64,000 nt of DNA, taken from contig CAVWUM010000005.1 of assembly GCA_963758205.1 (NCBI GenBank), positions 248,001-312,000 on the forward strand, given 5' to 3'. The notes under the pieces are model-generated. The model did no database searches. It was given only the letters and a program-made list of their open reading frames with translations, and was not told the DNA's origin. How positions within the stretch are numbered: the first letter of the stretch is position 1; every line of letters starts with the position of its first letter. A program made the position numbers and the translations under genes. The DNA is from Owenweeksia sp963758205 (GTDB lineage: Bacteria > Bacteroidota > Bacteroidia > Flavobacteriales > Schleiferiaceae). Below are positions 25,533 to 32,778 of the stretch, in pieces.

Positions 25533-25961
25533 TTATAGTTCGTCTATTGTGATTACCTCAACCTCCTTAAAAGACTTCAGGTGTTTATCATTGGTAAGAA
25601 TATAATCGGCATTTGATGAAATGGCCGAAGCTAAAATGAGTGCATCGGGCGTTTTGTAGCCGTATTTTACTCTTAATTCCGATGCCAATACTGCAATGTC
25701 TTTATTTACTTCAACAAGTTTAAAATTTGTCGAGTTTGAAAGGCTATCTCTGTAAACCTCTGTGAGATGATTATCATTTAGTAACATGGGACGAATGAGA
25801 ATCTCTGATAAAGTAATAACCGATGATAAGATGTTGAAACTGCCTTTTTTGTTGGCTAAAAAAAATGGTTCAACCATTTTAAAGTACGCTGAGTTTTCCT
25901 CAAAAAAATATATAAGCGGAGCAGTATCTAAGAAAATGGTCTTCCCATGAAATCTCTTCAT
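25533..25961 (-). CDS. PIN-domain ribonuclease, VapC-like toxin
   Basis: A 142-aa PIN-fold protein. The four acidic residues expected for metal-dependent RNA cleavage are present: Asp12 in FLDTAPLIYF, Glu53 in TLSEIL, Asp106 in KTPDALILASA and Asp125 in LTNDKHL. Length is typical of VapC toxins, which cleave tRNA or rRNA when freed from their antitoxin. It lies 21 bases after the small gene 25983-26243 (probable antitoxin) and three bases before ccmF, on the same strand, so it is likely transcribed with the cytochrome c maturation genes. The RNA target cannot be inferred. Confidence 0.88.
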   Translation of the reverse strand: MKRFHGKTIFLDTAPLIYFFEENSAYFKMVEPFFLANKKGSFNILSSVITLSEILIRPMLLNDNHLTEVYRDSLSNSTNFKLVEVNKDIAVLASELRVKYGYKTPDALILASAISSNADYILTNDKHLKSFKEVEVITIDEL

Positions 25962-25982
25962 TAGTACAATCTTCTATTTCTT

Positions 25983-26243
25983 CTATTGAATTTGCTTGCC
26001 AGAGGAATCACGATCATCCCATTCATTACGTAGCCTCCGCACGTATTCATTAGGATTTACCTCATTCCAGACATGTGCGCCAACTCCTTTAAGATCATAT
26101 AACGAAATAGAATTTTCTTCGCCCAACGGCTTTTTATCATTTTTAGCAAAAGCTTTTAGAGTATTCAATACTGCCTTGCGGGTTTGCTCATCCAACTCCT
26201 GATAGAGCATTAAAATTCTGTTTATTTGTGTTGAATTCTCCAT
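25983..26243 (-). CDS. Probable antitoxin partner of the PIN toxin
   Basis: An 86-aa protein with no membrane segment. The N-terminal half is helical (INRILMLYQELDEQTRKAVL), and the C-terminal half has the acidic/aromatic WNEVNPNEYVRRLRNEWDD segment seen in Bacteroidota proteins encoded just before PIN genes. I see no obvious AbrB or ribbon-helix-helix DNA-binding motif, so whether it autoregulates is unclear. Assignment as antitoxin rests on size, charge and position immediately upstream of the PIN gene. It is ten bases after ccmE. Confidence 0.65.
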   Translation of the reverse strand: MENSTQINRILMLYQELDEQTRKAVLNTLKAFAKNDKKPLGEENSISLYDLKGVGAHVWNEVNPNEYVRRLRNEWDDRDSSGKQIQ

Positions 26244-26252
26244 AACTGAGCT

Positions 26253-26645
26253 TTAATACGTTCCGTAACCCGCCATTTCGTTTTGCTCATTGTACTTACT
26301 GGGGCACTTCATAAGTATTTCTTCGGCCACAAAGGCATCATCGGTGGCATACCCCTTCATGGTGATTTCCTCGCTACGCTCAAAATCCTGTGGTTTTGGC
26401 TGATTGTAAATCACCTTTTTCTTAATTCCTTCTTTATCAATAGCGGTAAAGGCAAAGGTTTGGGCGCGTGCATTATAATCCATTGGGGCATCTTTATCCA
26501 GGTAGCCGATTACAGTGTATTTGGTGCCGGGTACCGCGTCAGCCTTGGCAAATCCCACGTAAGTGGAGGCATCATTAATAGTTACCATAATGGCCCCAAT
26601 AGCAACGGCAATTACAACGATTATGGCAATGTGCGATCTTTTCAT
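26253..26645 (-). CDS. ccmE: Cytochrome c maturation haem chaperone CcmE, Cys-type
   Basis: A 130-aa membrane-anchored protein: N-terminal helix at about residues 4-23, then an OB-fold beta barrel (VPGTKYTVIGYLD, FAFTAIDKEG, ITMKGYATDDAFVAEEIL). In classical CcmE the barrel ends with a His-containing VLAKHDENY motif whose His binds haem covalently. Here the equivalent is LMKCPSKY, with Cys114 and Tyr118, a CxxxY form. This variant is known from archaeal and some bacterial System I* pathways, and by my recollection is normal in Bacteroidota. It overlaps ccmD by four bases (ATGA). Confidence 0.92.
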   Translation of the reverse strand: MKRSHIAIIVVIAVAIGAIMVTINDASTYVGFAKADAVPGTKYTVIGYLDKDAPMDYNARAQTFAFTAIDKEGIKKKVIYNQPKPQDFERSEEITMKGYATDDAFVAEEILMKCPSKYNEQNEMAGYGTY

Positions 26646-26866
26646 TTCTCTCCTTTTTCCAGTTTGTTCAACTTGCGGTCTATCGAAATAAGGTAGCCGA
26701 TAATGCCGATAAATATGATAGACACTATAACTACCACCACATAAATTTTGCCGTTTTGGCGCAGGGCATCAGCCATTTCTACCTGTGGCATTTGGCTTTG
26801 TGCTTTCATTGATAAACCCAGCAGAGCAAAGCAAAAACCCAACCAATATTTCATCATTTTATCCAT
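26642..26866 (-). CDS. ccmD: CcmD-like small membrane protein
   Basis: A 74-aa protein. An N-terminal hydrophobic stretch (WLGFCFALLGLSMKAQ) looks like a signal peptide, a rare feature for CcmD, followed by a membrane helix (IYVVVVIVSIIFIGIIGYLI) and a short basic tail (KLNKLEKGEK). Size, helix-plus-charged-tail layout and position between ccmC and ccmE support CcmD, which in other bacteria helps release holo-CcmE from the CcmABCD complex. Its start overlaps ccmC by eight bases; an alternative start at the second or third Met is possible. Confidence 0.7.
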   Translation of the reverse strand: MDKMMKYWLGFCFALLGLSMKAQSQMPQVEMADALRQNGKIYVVVVIVSIIFIGIIGYLISIDRKLNKLEKGEK

Positions 26867-27518
26867 TCTTTTTCCAAATCAATTTTTGATATCTCACCCT
26901 GATGTTGGTAATCCAAACGGCTATGAGTGTCCAGCCAATTACGGCCGGGTAAAACACCATCCGCATACCACTATTAAGATCATACCCACCAAAGCCAGGG
27001 TTACCACCGTTGCCGGGATGCAAACTATCTGTCATGCGTGGCAGTATACCGATAAACACAATCATCATTACAAAAGCAAAGATGTTGTATACAGCAGCCA
27101 GCCGGCCTCTTTTTAGCGGATCGTCAACCGAACCTCTTAAAACAAAATAGGCAAGGTAAATAAGCATGGTTACAGCTGTTCCGTTTAGTTTGGGGTCGTT
27201 AACCCAAAAGGCACCCCAGGTAAACCTGGCCCACAGGCTTCCGGTAACCAAACCGAGTGAAGCCATAAAAAAACCGGAAATGGCCAGTTCTTTTGCCTTT
27301 AAATCCCGGGTAAGGCTATTGTTGGCCAAATGTCCAATACTATAAACAACTGATCCACCCATAAGGATAACCATGGCAAACCACATGGTAACGTGGAAAT
27401 AAAGGTTGCGGATAGTTTCGTTGAGAATCGGTAAGCGGGGTACTTCACCCAAAAAACCGAATATTATGGTGTAGAGAACTAAAATGGCTCCGAGCGCCTT
27501 CCACCAGTGTTTCTTCAT
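26859..27518 (-). CDS. ccmC: Haem exporter/CcmE-loading protein CcmC
   Basis: A 219-aa protein with six membrane segments and the WWD-type haem-binding loop FTWGAFWVNDPKLNG near residues 108-122, where the usual WGTWWVWD is modified to WGAFWVND. Periplasmic histidines flank the loop (FHVTMW near residue 42 and DSLHPG near 168). CcmC presents haem to CcmE for covalent attachment. It lies between ccmB and ccmD with nine bases separating it from ccmB. Confidence 0.93.
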   Translation of the reverse strand: MKKHWWKALGAILVLYTIIFGFLGEVPRLPILNETIRNLYFHVTMWFAMVILMGGSVVYSIGHLANNSLTRDLKAKELAISGFFMASLGLVTGSLWARFTWGAFWVNDPKLNGTAVTMLIYLAYFVLRGSVDDPLKRGRLAAVYNIFAFVMMIVFIGILPRMTDSLHPGNGGNPGFGGYDLNSGMRMVFYPAVIGWTLIAVWITNIRVRYQKLIWKKNG

Positions 27519-27527
27519 CTCAAAATT

Positions 27528-28184
27528 TTAGTCGCGCCAAAGGTAGGCAAATAACATATAGGAGAGCATTGAGGTAATCAATGCCAATAGCAGTAAAACC
27601 AATAGCAGCGGGGCATTCACGCTCCAATCAAAACCTGTAAGTGCCCTTGTGCTGGTGCGGCTTAAGGTTAGTACCTGAGGGTATAATAAGGGTATGCTTA
27701 GTATGGCTGGCAAGGCAGGGTTATCACCCGCCTTGGCGGAAATACCGGAAACAAACGTAAGTATAGCCGAAAAACCAGCCGAAGCCAGTAAAAGCAGAGC
27801 GATAAAGGCAACCGGGTCGTTAATAATATTTCCTAAAAAGAAACTGAAAAACAGCAAACCCACAAGGCCAATTACGAAAATGTAAAAGAAGTTATAGAGT
27901 ATTTTACCAAGTATAAGCACCTGGGGGCGCACCATACCAAAATACAGGAGGAATCTACGGTCGGCCTCATTTTGAAAACTGCGAAAGGCAGCCTGTAGCG
28001 AAGCAAAAATCAGGATAATCCAAAACAGTGCATTCCAGCTTTGGGTGGAAATGGTTTCGTTGAATACAAGGTAACTGAGGTAGGTGGTGGTAATTACATA
28101 GAGTAATACAGCGAGAAAACTTTGTCTTCTGCGCCACTCCAGCTTAAAATTGAGTTTAAATATTTCGAGTACCTGTATTAGCAC
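27528..28184 (-). CDS. ccmB: Haem exporter membrane subunit CcmB
   Basis: A 218-aa integral membrane protein with about six hydrophobic segments and the CcmB-like N-terminus (FKLNFKLEWRRRQSF). The loop FRSFQNEADRRFLLYFGMVRP is family-typical. CcmB pairs with the ATPase CcmA to form an ABC-type complex needed to release holo-CcmE. No ccmA is encoded in the window, so its partner must be elsewhere. This is the first gene of the operon ccmB-C-D-E-antitoxin-PIN-ccmF. Confidence 0.9.
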   Translation of the reverse strand: MLIQVLEIFKLNFKLEWRRRQSFLAVLLYVITTTYLSYLVFNETISTQSWNALFWIILIFASLQAAFRSFQNEADRRFLLYFGMVRPQVLILGKILYNFFYIFVIGLVGLLFFSFFLGNIINDPVAFIALLLLASAGFSAILTFVSGISAKAGDNPALPAILSIPLLYPQVLTLSRTSTRALTGFDWSVNAPLLLVLLLLALITSMLSYMLFAYLWRD

Positions 28185-28258
28185 GGGGCAAAGGTAATTC
28201 AGGAAAAACGGGTGGGGAAAGTTTCTTATTTAAAATGATTCCAGTTTACGGTTCAGTT

Positions 28259-28286
28259 TATAGTCAAAAGTCTATAGTCCACAGTT
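28259..28286. repeat. AGTC-rich short intergenic repeat
   Basis: The stretch contains TATAGTCAAAAG and CTATAGTCCACAGTT, partial direct repeats of an ATAGTC unit. The CCACAGTT end recurs at 10623-10630. Function unknown. Confidence 0.4.
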
Positions 28287-28376
28287 CCTGGTTTATTTCA
28301 ATGAACCTCTGAATTAGAGATACTTTTAGTTCCAAACCTAAGCCTGGCCTAGAGTTTTAAGACTAGTATCTCAAAC

Positions 28377-28730
28377 CTACCTCCTGGAAATAATCATCCC
28401 GCCAAGGAAAACTATGAAACCTGAAATAAGCAGGCTGTAAAGTATGTGGGTGTAGTAGGGGAAGGGTCGGTTTGCCAGAGTAAAGCCAAAAACTAAAATC
28501 CCCGCTAAAATCAACCCAAGGCCAATAAGCATGGTAGTTTTGGCTTTGCGTCTTCGCGCCAGCATTTTTATGTGGATCATCTCCTTAAACATTACCTGCC
28601 TTAAGATGAGCTCGCGATCACCATCTTCCATAAACTGATCCTCCAGGCTTTTCCGGATTTCGTTTTCAGCCATGCCATTTATCTTCCTCTGGAAGTAATA
28701 TTCTATGAGTTTATCTTCAGTAGTGCTCAT
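28377..28730 (-). CDS. Small two-helix membrane protein of unknown function
   Basis: A 117-aa protein. The N-terminal half is soluble and charged (KLIEYYFQRKINGMAENEIRKSLED) and resembles a short regulatory or oligomerisation helix pair; the C-terminal half has two membrane segments at about residues 63-83 and 91-110, ending in ISRR. I do not recognise the family. It lies between the ccm operon and a His-rich protein gene on the same strand, with gaps too wide to claim an operon. Confidence 0.6.
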   Translation of the reverse strand: MSTTEDKLIEYYFQRKINGMAENEIRKSLEDQFMEDGDRELILRQVMFKEMIHIKMLARRRKAKTTMLIGLGLILAGILVFGFTLANRPFPYYTHILYSLLISGFIVFLGGMIISRR

Positions 28731-28807
28731 TAAATGGGTTCAAGAAGTCGGGGCAAATGTAGTATCAATTGGGTTGTTGCTATTTATTACGTGCCTAAAC
28801 TTTTTCA

Positions 28808-28833
28808 CAAAAAAAATGGCCATAAAGGCCGTT
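28808..28833 (-). terminator. Possible terminator for the His-rich membrane protein gene
   Basis: On the minus strand the sequence reads GGCC-TTTAT-GGCC followed by A and eight T residues. The stem is short, so strength is uncertain. It lies about 55 bases after the stop of the gene at 28887-29252. Confidence 0.4.
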
Positions 28834-28886
28834 GTAAAAGGTAAATGAGGATCAGACCTTGAAGGCCTGATTCCGGGTAGTATTAA

Positions 28887-29252
28887 TTAAGTTAATAGTA
28901 CCTCGGGTGGTGGAGTATGCCTGTATGGGTAATAGGCAAAATAACTATGAGAGAATTTAAAATTATGGACTGAAATTAATTTAAAACCAGTAGGAGCATC
29001 TACCAGCAGTGGGGGTATGCACTGAAAAACCAGCTGTACAAGATTTACATCACTATTTTCAGTATCAGTTTCTCCATGTATGTGAAAAAGTGTTGTATCA
29101 CCATCATGGTTGTGATGAGTATGGTTGTGAACATTCTGATGCACATCAACCTGAAAAGTATGCATACCCATATGACCCAGAATGACCAGCGGATGATAAA
29201 AAATCACCGCCAGGTAAAACAGGGCTGCTAATATGGTTAGTCGCTTCTGCAA
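28887..29252 (-). CDS. Hypothetical membrane-anchored protein with His-rich metal-binding-like region
   Basis: A 121-aa protein with one N-terminal hydrophobic segment (LTILAALFYLAVIFYHPLVIL) and then a dense His cluster (HQNVHNHTHHNHDGD, HIHGE) at about residues 38-60. Such clusters bind transition metals in many small Bacteroidota proteins near copper or zinc genes, but no metal transporter is adjacent, so the role is an inference. The C-terminal half is not distinctive. Confidence 0.55.
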   Translation of the reverse strand: MQKRLTILAALFYLAVIFYHPLVILGHMGMHTFQVDVHQNVHNHTHHNHDGDTTLFHIHGETDTENSDVNLVQLVFQCIPPLLVDAPTGFKLISVHNFKFSHSYFAYYPYRHTPPPEVLLT

Positions 29253-29444
29253 TGTAAGTTAGAATTATGATGCTAGTTCTCAAACACTTATTGATATACG
29301 ATGAAACTTACGATTTGGATTGGCCGTCTGATAAAACTTCCATCCTAAAATTATCTAATCAAATTTATTACAAAAGGTTTAGGGGGCTACGCAAGGTTGG
29401 TTTACTTAAATTTATGTTCTAGTTTAAAATTAACCAGCCTTACT

Positions 29445-30260
29445 ATGAAGTTTTTAGTACCCTACGATTTTACAGAAATTACCCGCATTGCTCTTGACCA
29501 TGCATTAGCCATTGCCCCGGCTTTTGATGCTGAAGTTTTACTTTATCACGTAATTGACGATGAATCTGAACGAGCAGAGGCCGAACAGAAGTTTAAAGAT
29601 TTATTAAAGGTACTTAATGGTGATAATACCGATGTACAGTCAAAAGTGCAGTTGGGTAAAATCTTTAAGGATATAAGCAGAGAAGCTGAAGAGGGTGATG
29701 CCCACTTGCTAATAATGGGAACACATGGTGCACATGGGCTGCAAAAGATTTTTGGCTCGCATGCCATTAAAGTGATAAAAAGTGCGAGTACACCTTTTAT
29801 GATAACCCAAAACAAGGGGCCCGCTGAAAGCATAAAGCAAATAATGATGCCGGTAAACCTTACCCGCGAAAGTGTGCAGATTGTAAAATATGCCGCTGAG
29901 TTAGCTCAAAAGTTTGAAGCCCGGATTCATATGCTTTGTCAGCCGGAAACGGATGAGTTTTTAGAGAGGCAACTTAAAAACAATATTGCCAGGGCACGCA
30001 AATATTTAACTAAAGAGGGTGTTGCCAGTGAGGTTGATATGTTGCCGGGAAAAAAATCGCTAAGCCAGGAGGTAATTGAATATGGCCATGCGCATCAGGC
30101 TGATTTATTTGCAGTTGTTCATTATTCAGAAAGCCTGATACCTCAGTTTGATACTTTTTCGCAGGATATGATAACCAATGAATATGGCATACCGGTGCTG
30201 ATTATGAATGGTAATGAGATGAAGGGTATAAAGCTGAAGTACTCGTTTATTTCAATTTGA
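29445..30260 (+). CDS. Universal stress protein, two UspA domains
   Basis: A 271-aa tandem UspA protein. The start at ATG 29445 (MKFLVPYDFTEITR) is chosen because it begins the first Usp strand; the upstream 16 residues are not conserved-looking. Domain 1 covers about 1-135 and ends with LLIMGTHGAHGLQKIFGSHA, the ATP-binding G-2x-G-9x-G type loop. Domain 2 (about 140-271) starts IKQIMMPVNLTRE but lacks a comparable loop. Such proteins respond to starvation or stress in the cytosol. It is a single gene. Confidence 0.9.
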   Translation: MKFLVPYDFTEITRIALDHALAIAPAFDAEVLLYHVIDDESERAEAEQKFKDLLKVLNGDNTDVQSKVQLGKIFKDISREAEEGDAHLLIMGTHGAHGLQKIFGSHAIKVIKSASTPFMITQNKGPAESIKQIMMPVNLTRESVQIVKYAAELAQKFEARIHMLCQPETDEFLERQLKNNIARARKYLTKEGVASEVDMLPGKKSLSQEVIEYGHAHQADLFAVVHYSESLIPQFDTFSQDMITNEYGIPVLIMNGNEMKGIKLKYSFISI

Positions 30261-30356
30261 TTTGTTGAGCATTGGGTACTTTCTGAAAGCGCCACCACAC
30301 TTCTCTGATCTGCCGCTAAGCAGTTATTCAATCTCAAAGTTCTTTGTAAAAAAGGC

Positions 30357-30734
30357 TCAATACATAGTATTTGAGTTAGCCGATTTTTCCGGAATTTGCT
30401 GAATGGCATCCCAGTGTTCGCAAATTTTACCGTTTTCGTCAAACCTGAAAAAGTCCATGGTTACATATTGGTCATTACTCGGCCAGGTTTGGTGGGTATG
30501 TAAAGCCACCAAGTCACCTTCGGCAATGCATCTTACAAATTCAATTTCCTTTTCAGGATACTCCCTTTGCATTCTTTCAAAATAGTCAATAAAGCCCTGT
30601 GTGCCGTTGGCTACATCAGGGTTGTGCTGAATGTATTCCTTGCCTACATAACCTTTCACGGCCTGTGCGGGGTTACCGAGGTAAGCGGTTTTGTAAAAGG
30701 CAATGGCGTTTTTTTTATTCTCTTCTGGATTCAT
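30357..30734 (-). CDS. SnoaL-like/nuclear transport factor 2-family protein
   Basis: A 125-aa protein of the SnoaL-like polyketide cyclase/ester cyclase type. The start is placed at ATG 30734 (MNPEENKKNAIAFY). Family hallmarks are YIQHNPDVANGTQG near residues 34-47, and EGDLVALHTH and DFFRFDENGKICEHWDAIQ in the last third. The conserved His and Asp line the cavity of the cone-shaped fold. Substrate unknown; such small proteins are common in Bacteroidota. The upstream in-frame extension overlaps the end of a broken gene, which argues against the longer start. Confidence 0.85.
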   Translation of the reverse strand: MNPEENKKNAIAFYKTAYLGNPAQAVKGYVGKEYIQHNPDVANGTQGFIDYFERMQREYPEKEIEFVRCIAEGDLVALHTHQTWPSNDQYVTMDFFRFDENGKICEHWDAIQQIPEKSANSNTMY

Positions 30735-30778
30735 GGTGGTTGTTTTTCTACTAAACACGTTTTTAATTTCGGCTGGCT

Positions 30779-30940
30779 TCAATATTTAATTAAGCGCGAT
30801 AGCTTGGTCTTTTCCTGCTTGGCTGACATTATCCAATGCTTGGTAAGACTGATGTAAGAGGGAGCCTGATTGTTAAAAAATTCCCATGCAGCCTCTTCTT
30901 GCTCAAATAGTTTTTCAAATTCTATATTCAGTTCCGTTGC
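30779..30940 (-). pseudogene. Displaced C-terminal part of the YdeI-like gene
   Basis: In the frame next to the YdeI-like gene, this stretch encodes ELNIEFEKLFEQEEAAWEFF, then NNQAPSYISLTKHWIMSAK and QEKTKLSRLIKY before a stop at 30779. This matches the usual YdeI C-terminus (AW-F-F, QAPSY, W-MSAK, R-L). It should be part of the gene at 30928-31302; a one-base deletion or two-base insertion near 30935-30942 would explain the break. Confidence 0.7.
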
Positions 30941-31302
30941 AGCACTTCCTTATTTAAACCCATACGTTTTATCCTTGTTCTAAAGCTGAATGCTTTAAGC
31001 CCGGCTTCAGTCATTAATCCGGTTTTAGTAAGCTCTTCCGTCTTTTTAATGTTAATGGCGCTCCAAAAGCTCGTTTTTCTTCTTGGGGTAAACCTGATGG
31101 TGTAGGTTTCTTCATCAATAGATTTTCGAAACCCATCTATCCATCCAAAGCACAAGGCCTGATCTACCGACTGTGACCAGGTGATTGAAGGCTTACCGGT
31201 TTTTACTTTATAAAACCCTACAATCAGTTCGGTTTCTGTTTTGTGATTTTTCTCTAACCAGTTTCTGAATTCTGATGGATTTGCAAAAAAGATGGGGGAC
31301 AT
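30928..31302 (-). CDS. YdeI/OmpD-associated family protein, N-terminal part (frameshifted)
   Basis: A 124-aa frame with the YdeI family N-terminus: FRNWLEKNH, LIVGFYKVKTGKPSITW, VDQALCFGWIDGFRKSIDEETYTIRFTPRRKTSFWSAINI (quoted as consecutive landmarks) . Whole family members are about 180-200 aa. The frame ends early after EVLQRN, while the adjacent frame to 30779 encodes the missing tail, so the real product would be about 174 aa. Function of the family is poorly known; a homologue has been linked to bacteriocin resistance. Confidence 0.75.
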   Translation of the reverse strand: MSPIFFANPSEFRNWLEKNHKTETELIVGFYKVKTGKPSITWSQSVDQALCFGWIDGFRKSIDEETYTIRFTPRRKTSFWSAINIKKTEELTKTGLMTEAGLKAFSFRTRIKRMGLNKEVLQRN

Positions 31303-31311
31303 AGTGTGTGT

Positions 31312-32034
31312 TTATTCAACCAGGTTGTTAATAGCATATTGGTATCCCAAGCCAATAACTATGGCCAGGCCAAAGCTTAGTAGGGTACCAATTAAAATAT
31401 ATTCGGTGAGCTTACGGTCTTTGGCCTTGGAAAGGTCGCCAAAGCGGAAAACGGATTTGGCCGCTATAAGAAGCCCGATGGCCTGCCATTGGTTAAGGAT
31501 AATGAATCCAAATACAAATAACCTTTCCAGCAGACCAATATACTTGCCGGCATTTTCCAGCGAATCAGTTGTACTATCTTCCGGTAAGGGCCATTGGCTC
31601 ATCACCAACTTCATAATAACCATAGAAATGGAAGTAATCGATAACAAGGCAAAAACCAGTAGTAGTGTTTTGACGGAGTAAATAACCTCAAGGTTGATGA
31701 AAAGTGAGTCGTATATATCAGCCACTGCAACTAGTATAACCAGGTGTGCAGCCTGGTCAAGCCCAAACAGTAATCGTGGGTTTATCTTTTGTGTAAGGTT
31801 CAGTTTTAATAAATCAATACCAAAATGGCTTACCACTATTAGTATCATGCCCAGCCAGTAGTTAAAATCAAACTGTAGTAAAACCAACAGAGCTAAGGCA
31901 TGTACTGCCATGTGCAGGTATAGGTAGGCAGATTTATGCTTATTCTGTTTTTTATCTTCTACCCACTTATCAGGCTGTAGGGCAAAATCACCAATGGCAT
32001 GGGCTATCAACAATTGTAGCAGCAGGGTACTCAT
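31312..32034 (-). CDS. DUF3307 family membrane protein
   Basis: A 240-aa polytopic protein. The N-terminus LIAHAIGDFALQPDKWVEDK is the DUF3307 signature, with an invariant-looking H-x-x-G-D-F-x-L-Q motif that could bind a metal or substrate. About six membrane segments follow. Function is unknown. Its start overlaps the stop of the SatD-like gene by four bases (ATGA type), and SatD with DUF3307 is a recurring pair in bacteria, so the two probably work together. Confidence 0.85.
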   Translation of the reverse strand: MSTLLLQLLIAHAIGDFALQPDKWVEDKKQNKHKSAYLYLHMAVHALALLVLLQFDFNYWLGMILIVVSHFGIDLLKLNLTQKINPRLLFGLDQAAHLVILVAVADIYDSLFINLEVIYSVKTLLLVFALLSITSISMVIMKLVMSQWPLPEDSTTDSLENAGKYIGLLERLFVFGFIILNQWQAIGLLIAAKSVFRFGDLSKAKDRKLTEYILIGTLLSFGLAIVIGLGYQYAINNLVE

Positions 32035-32630
32035 AAGTTAGAGTGTTGCATTTGGTAAAACCTGTTCAGGCTCATTATTTCTTCATAGCCTCCTCGTGAT
32101 AAGGCTTCGCTTATGCTACTCTGTGATTTTTTTAGCAATTGGGCAATTTCTTTTTGATTTTTATGGGGATGTTCAATAGCGCAGGTAATTACCTCGGCCA
32201 CAGTTTTACTCCAGTTATTAGCGGTAAGCAGGGCCAGGCTTAGCATGAGGTTTATTTCTTCGTCCTTCTCGGGAGTGCCTGATTTTAGGGCAATAGTCTG
32301 CTTTTTTAAAGATTCAAAACACTCCCCGGACCTTACATAGGCCGACCCATTGGATTCCGTTATTTTTTTTGCCTTATGTGTTTCTTCCCCCAGGCCTATA
32401 CCCAGGCGTACATCCTGCACGTTGGTTTGCTTAATGACCGCTTTTAGGTGAATGGCCGCCAGTAGTGCATCTTTAGGCTTTAAAACTAACTGAAAACTAT
32501 CGCCCCTGTATATTTCCCACTGTAGTGGAGATTGGCCATATTGATTGAGTACGGCCTTAAGGGGGGTAAGCCAATCAGTAACCTTACCTGTGCGCGAGTC
32601 TATCACATCACCAGTTAATACTGCTATCAT
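32031..32630 (-). CDS. SatD-family protein with C-terminal helix-turn-helix
   Basis: A 199-aa protein of the SatD family. The N-terminal domain (MIAVLTGDVIDSRTG, IYRGDSFQLVLKPKDAL, DVRLGIGLGEE) is typical of the family. The C-terminal 50 residues contain a helix-turn-helix, HKNQKEIAQLLKKSQSSISEAL at about 153-174, suggesting DNA binding. The gene is translationally coupled to DUF3307. Immediately upstream are three perfect palindromes spaced by 28 bases that overlap the likely promoter, so autoregulation is a reasonable inference. The signal it senses is unknown. Confidence 0.8.
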   Translation of the reverse strand: MIAVLTGDVIDSRTGKVTDWLTPLKAVLNQYGQSPLQWEIYRGDSFQLVLKPKDALLAAIHLKAVIKQTNVQDVRLGIGLGEETHKAKKITESNGSAYVRSGECFESLKKQTIALKSGTPEKDEEINLMLSLALLTANNWSKTVAEVITCAIEHPHKNQKEIAQLLKKSQSSISEALSRGGYEEIMSLNRFYQMQHSNL

Positions 32631-32645
32631 AAATTAGAGTTTTAA

Positions 32646-32677
32646 CAAATATCGGTTTTTAAGCCGATAATGGCAAA
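32646..32677 (-). promoter_or_regulatory. Candidate promoter of satD overlapped by operator palindromes
   Basis: On the minus strand TTTG (32677-32674) and GATATTTG (32653-32646), one mismatch from TAnnTTTG, are separated by 20 bases. The -7 box overlaps the first palindrome and the -33 box overlaps the edge of the second. The start codon at 32630 is about 16 bases beyond the -7 box. Confidence 0.5.
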
Positions 32678-32752
32678 TATCGGGTTTGGAGCCGATAATT
32701 TATCATATCGGATGGAGAGCCGATAATTAAGTAAAACGGGTTGAAGGCGATA
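32650..32752. repeat. 28-bp-periodic palindromic operator-like repeats (three perfect, one degenerate)
   Basis: TATCGG-N7-GCCGATA occurs at 32650-32669, 32678-32697 and 32706-32725, exactly 28 bases apart. A decayed fourth copy lies at 32734-32752. The palindrome arms are TATCGG and CCGATA. The array fills the gap upstream of satD. The number, symmetry and constant spacing suggest a regulator binding cooperatively, each step being near 2.7 helical turns. Confidence 0.85.
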
Positions 32753-32778
32753 ATGAGCGCAGATATAATACATTCAGA

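Noticed and set aside
25983..26243. Calling the small gene a VapB with ribbon-helix-helix or AbrB fold
   Set aside because: No such motif is visible; only position and composition support an antitoxin role.
32650..32752. The 28-bp repeats as a small CRISPR array
   Set aside because: The repeats are palindromes with short, partly similar gaps of eight bases, not 25-50-base unique spacers, and no cas gene is near. An operator array fits better.
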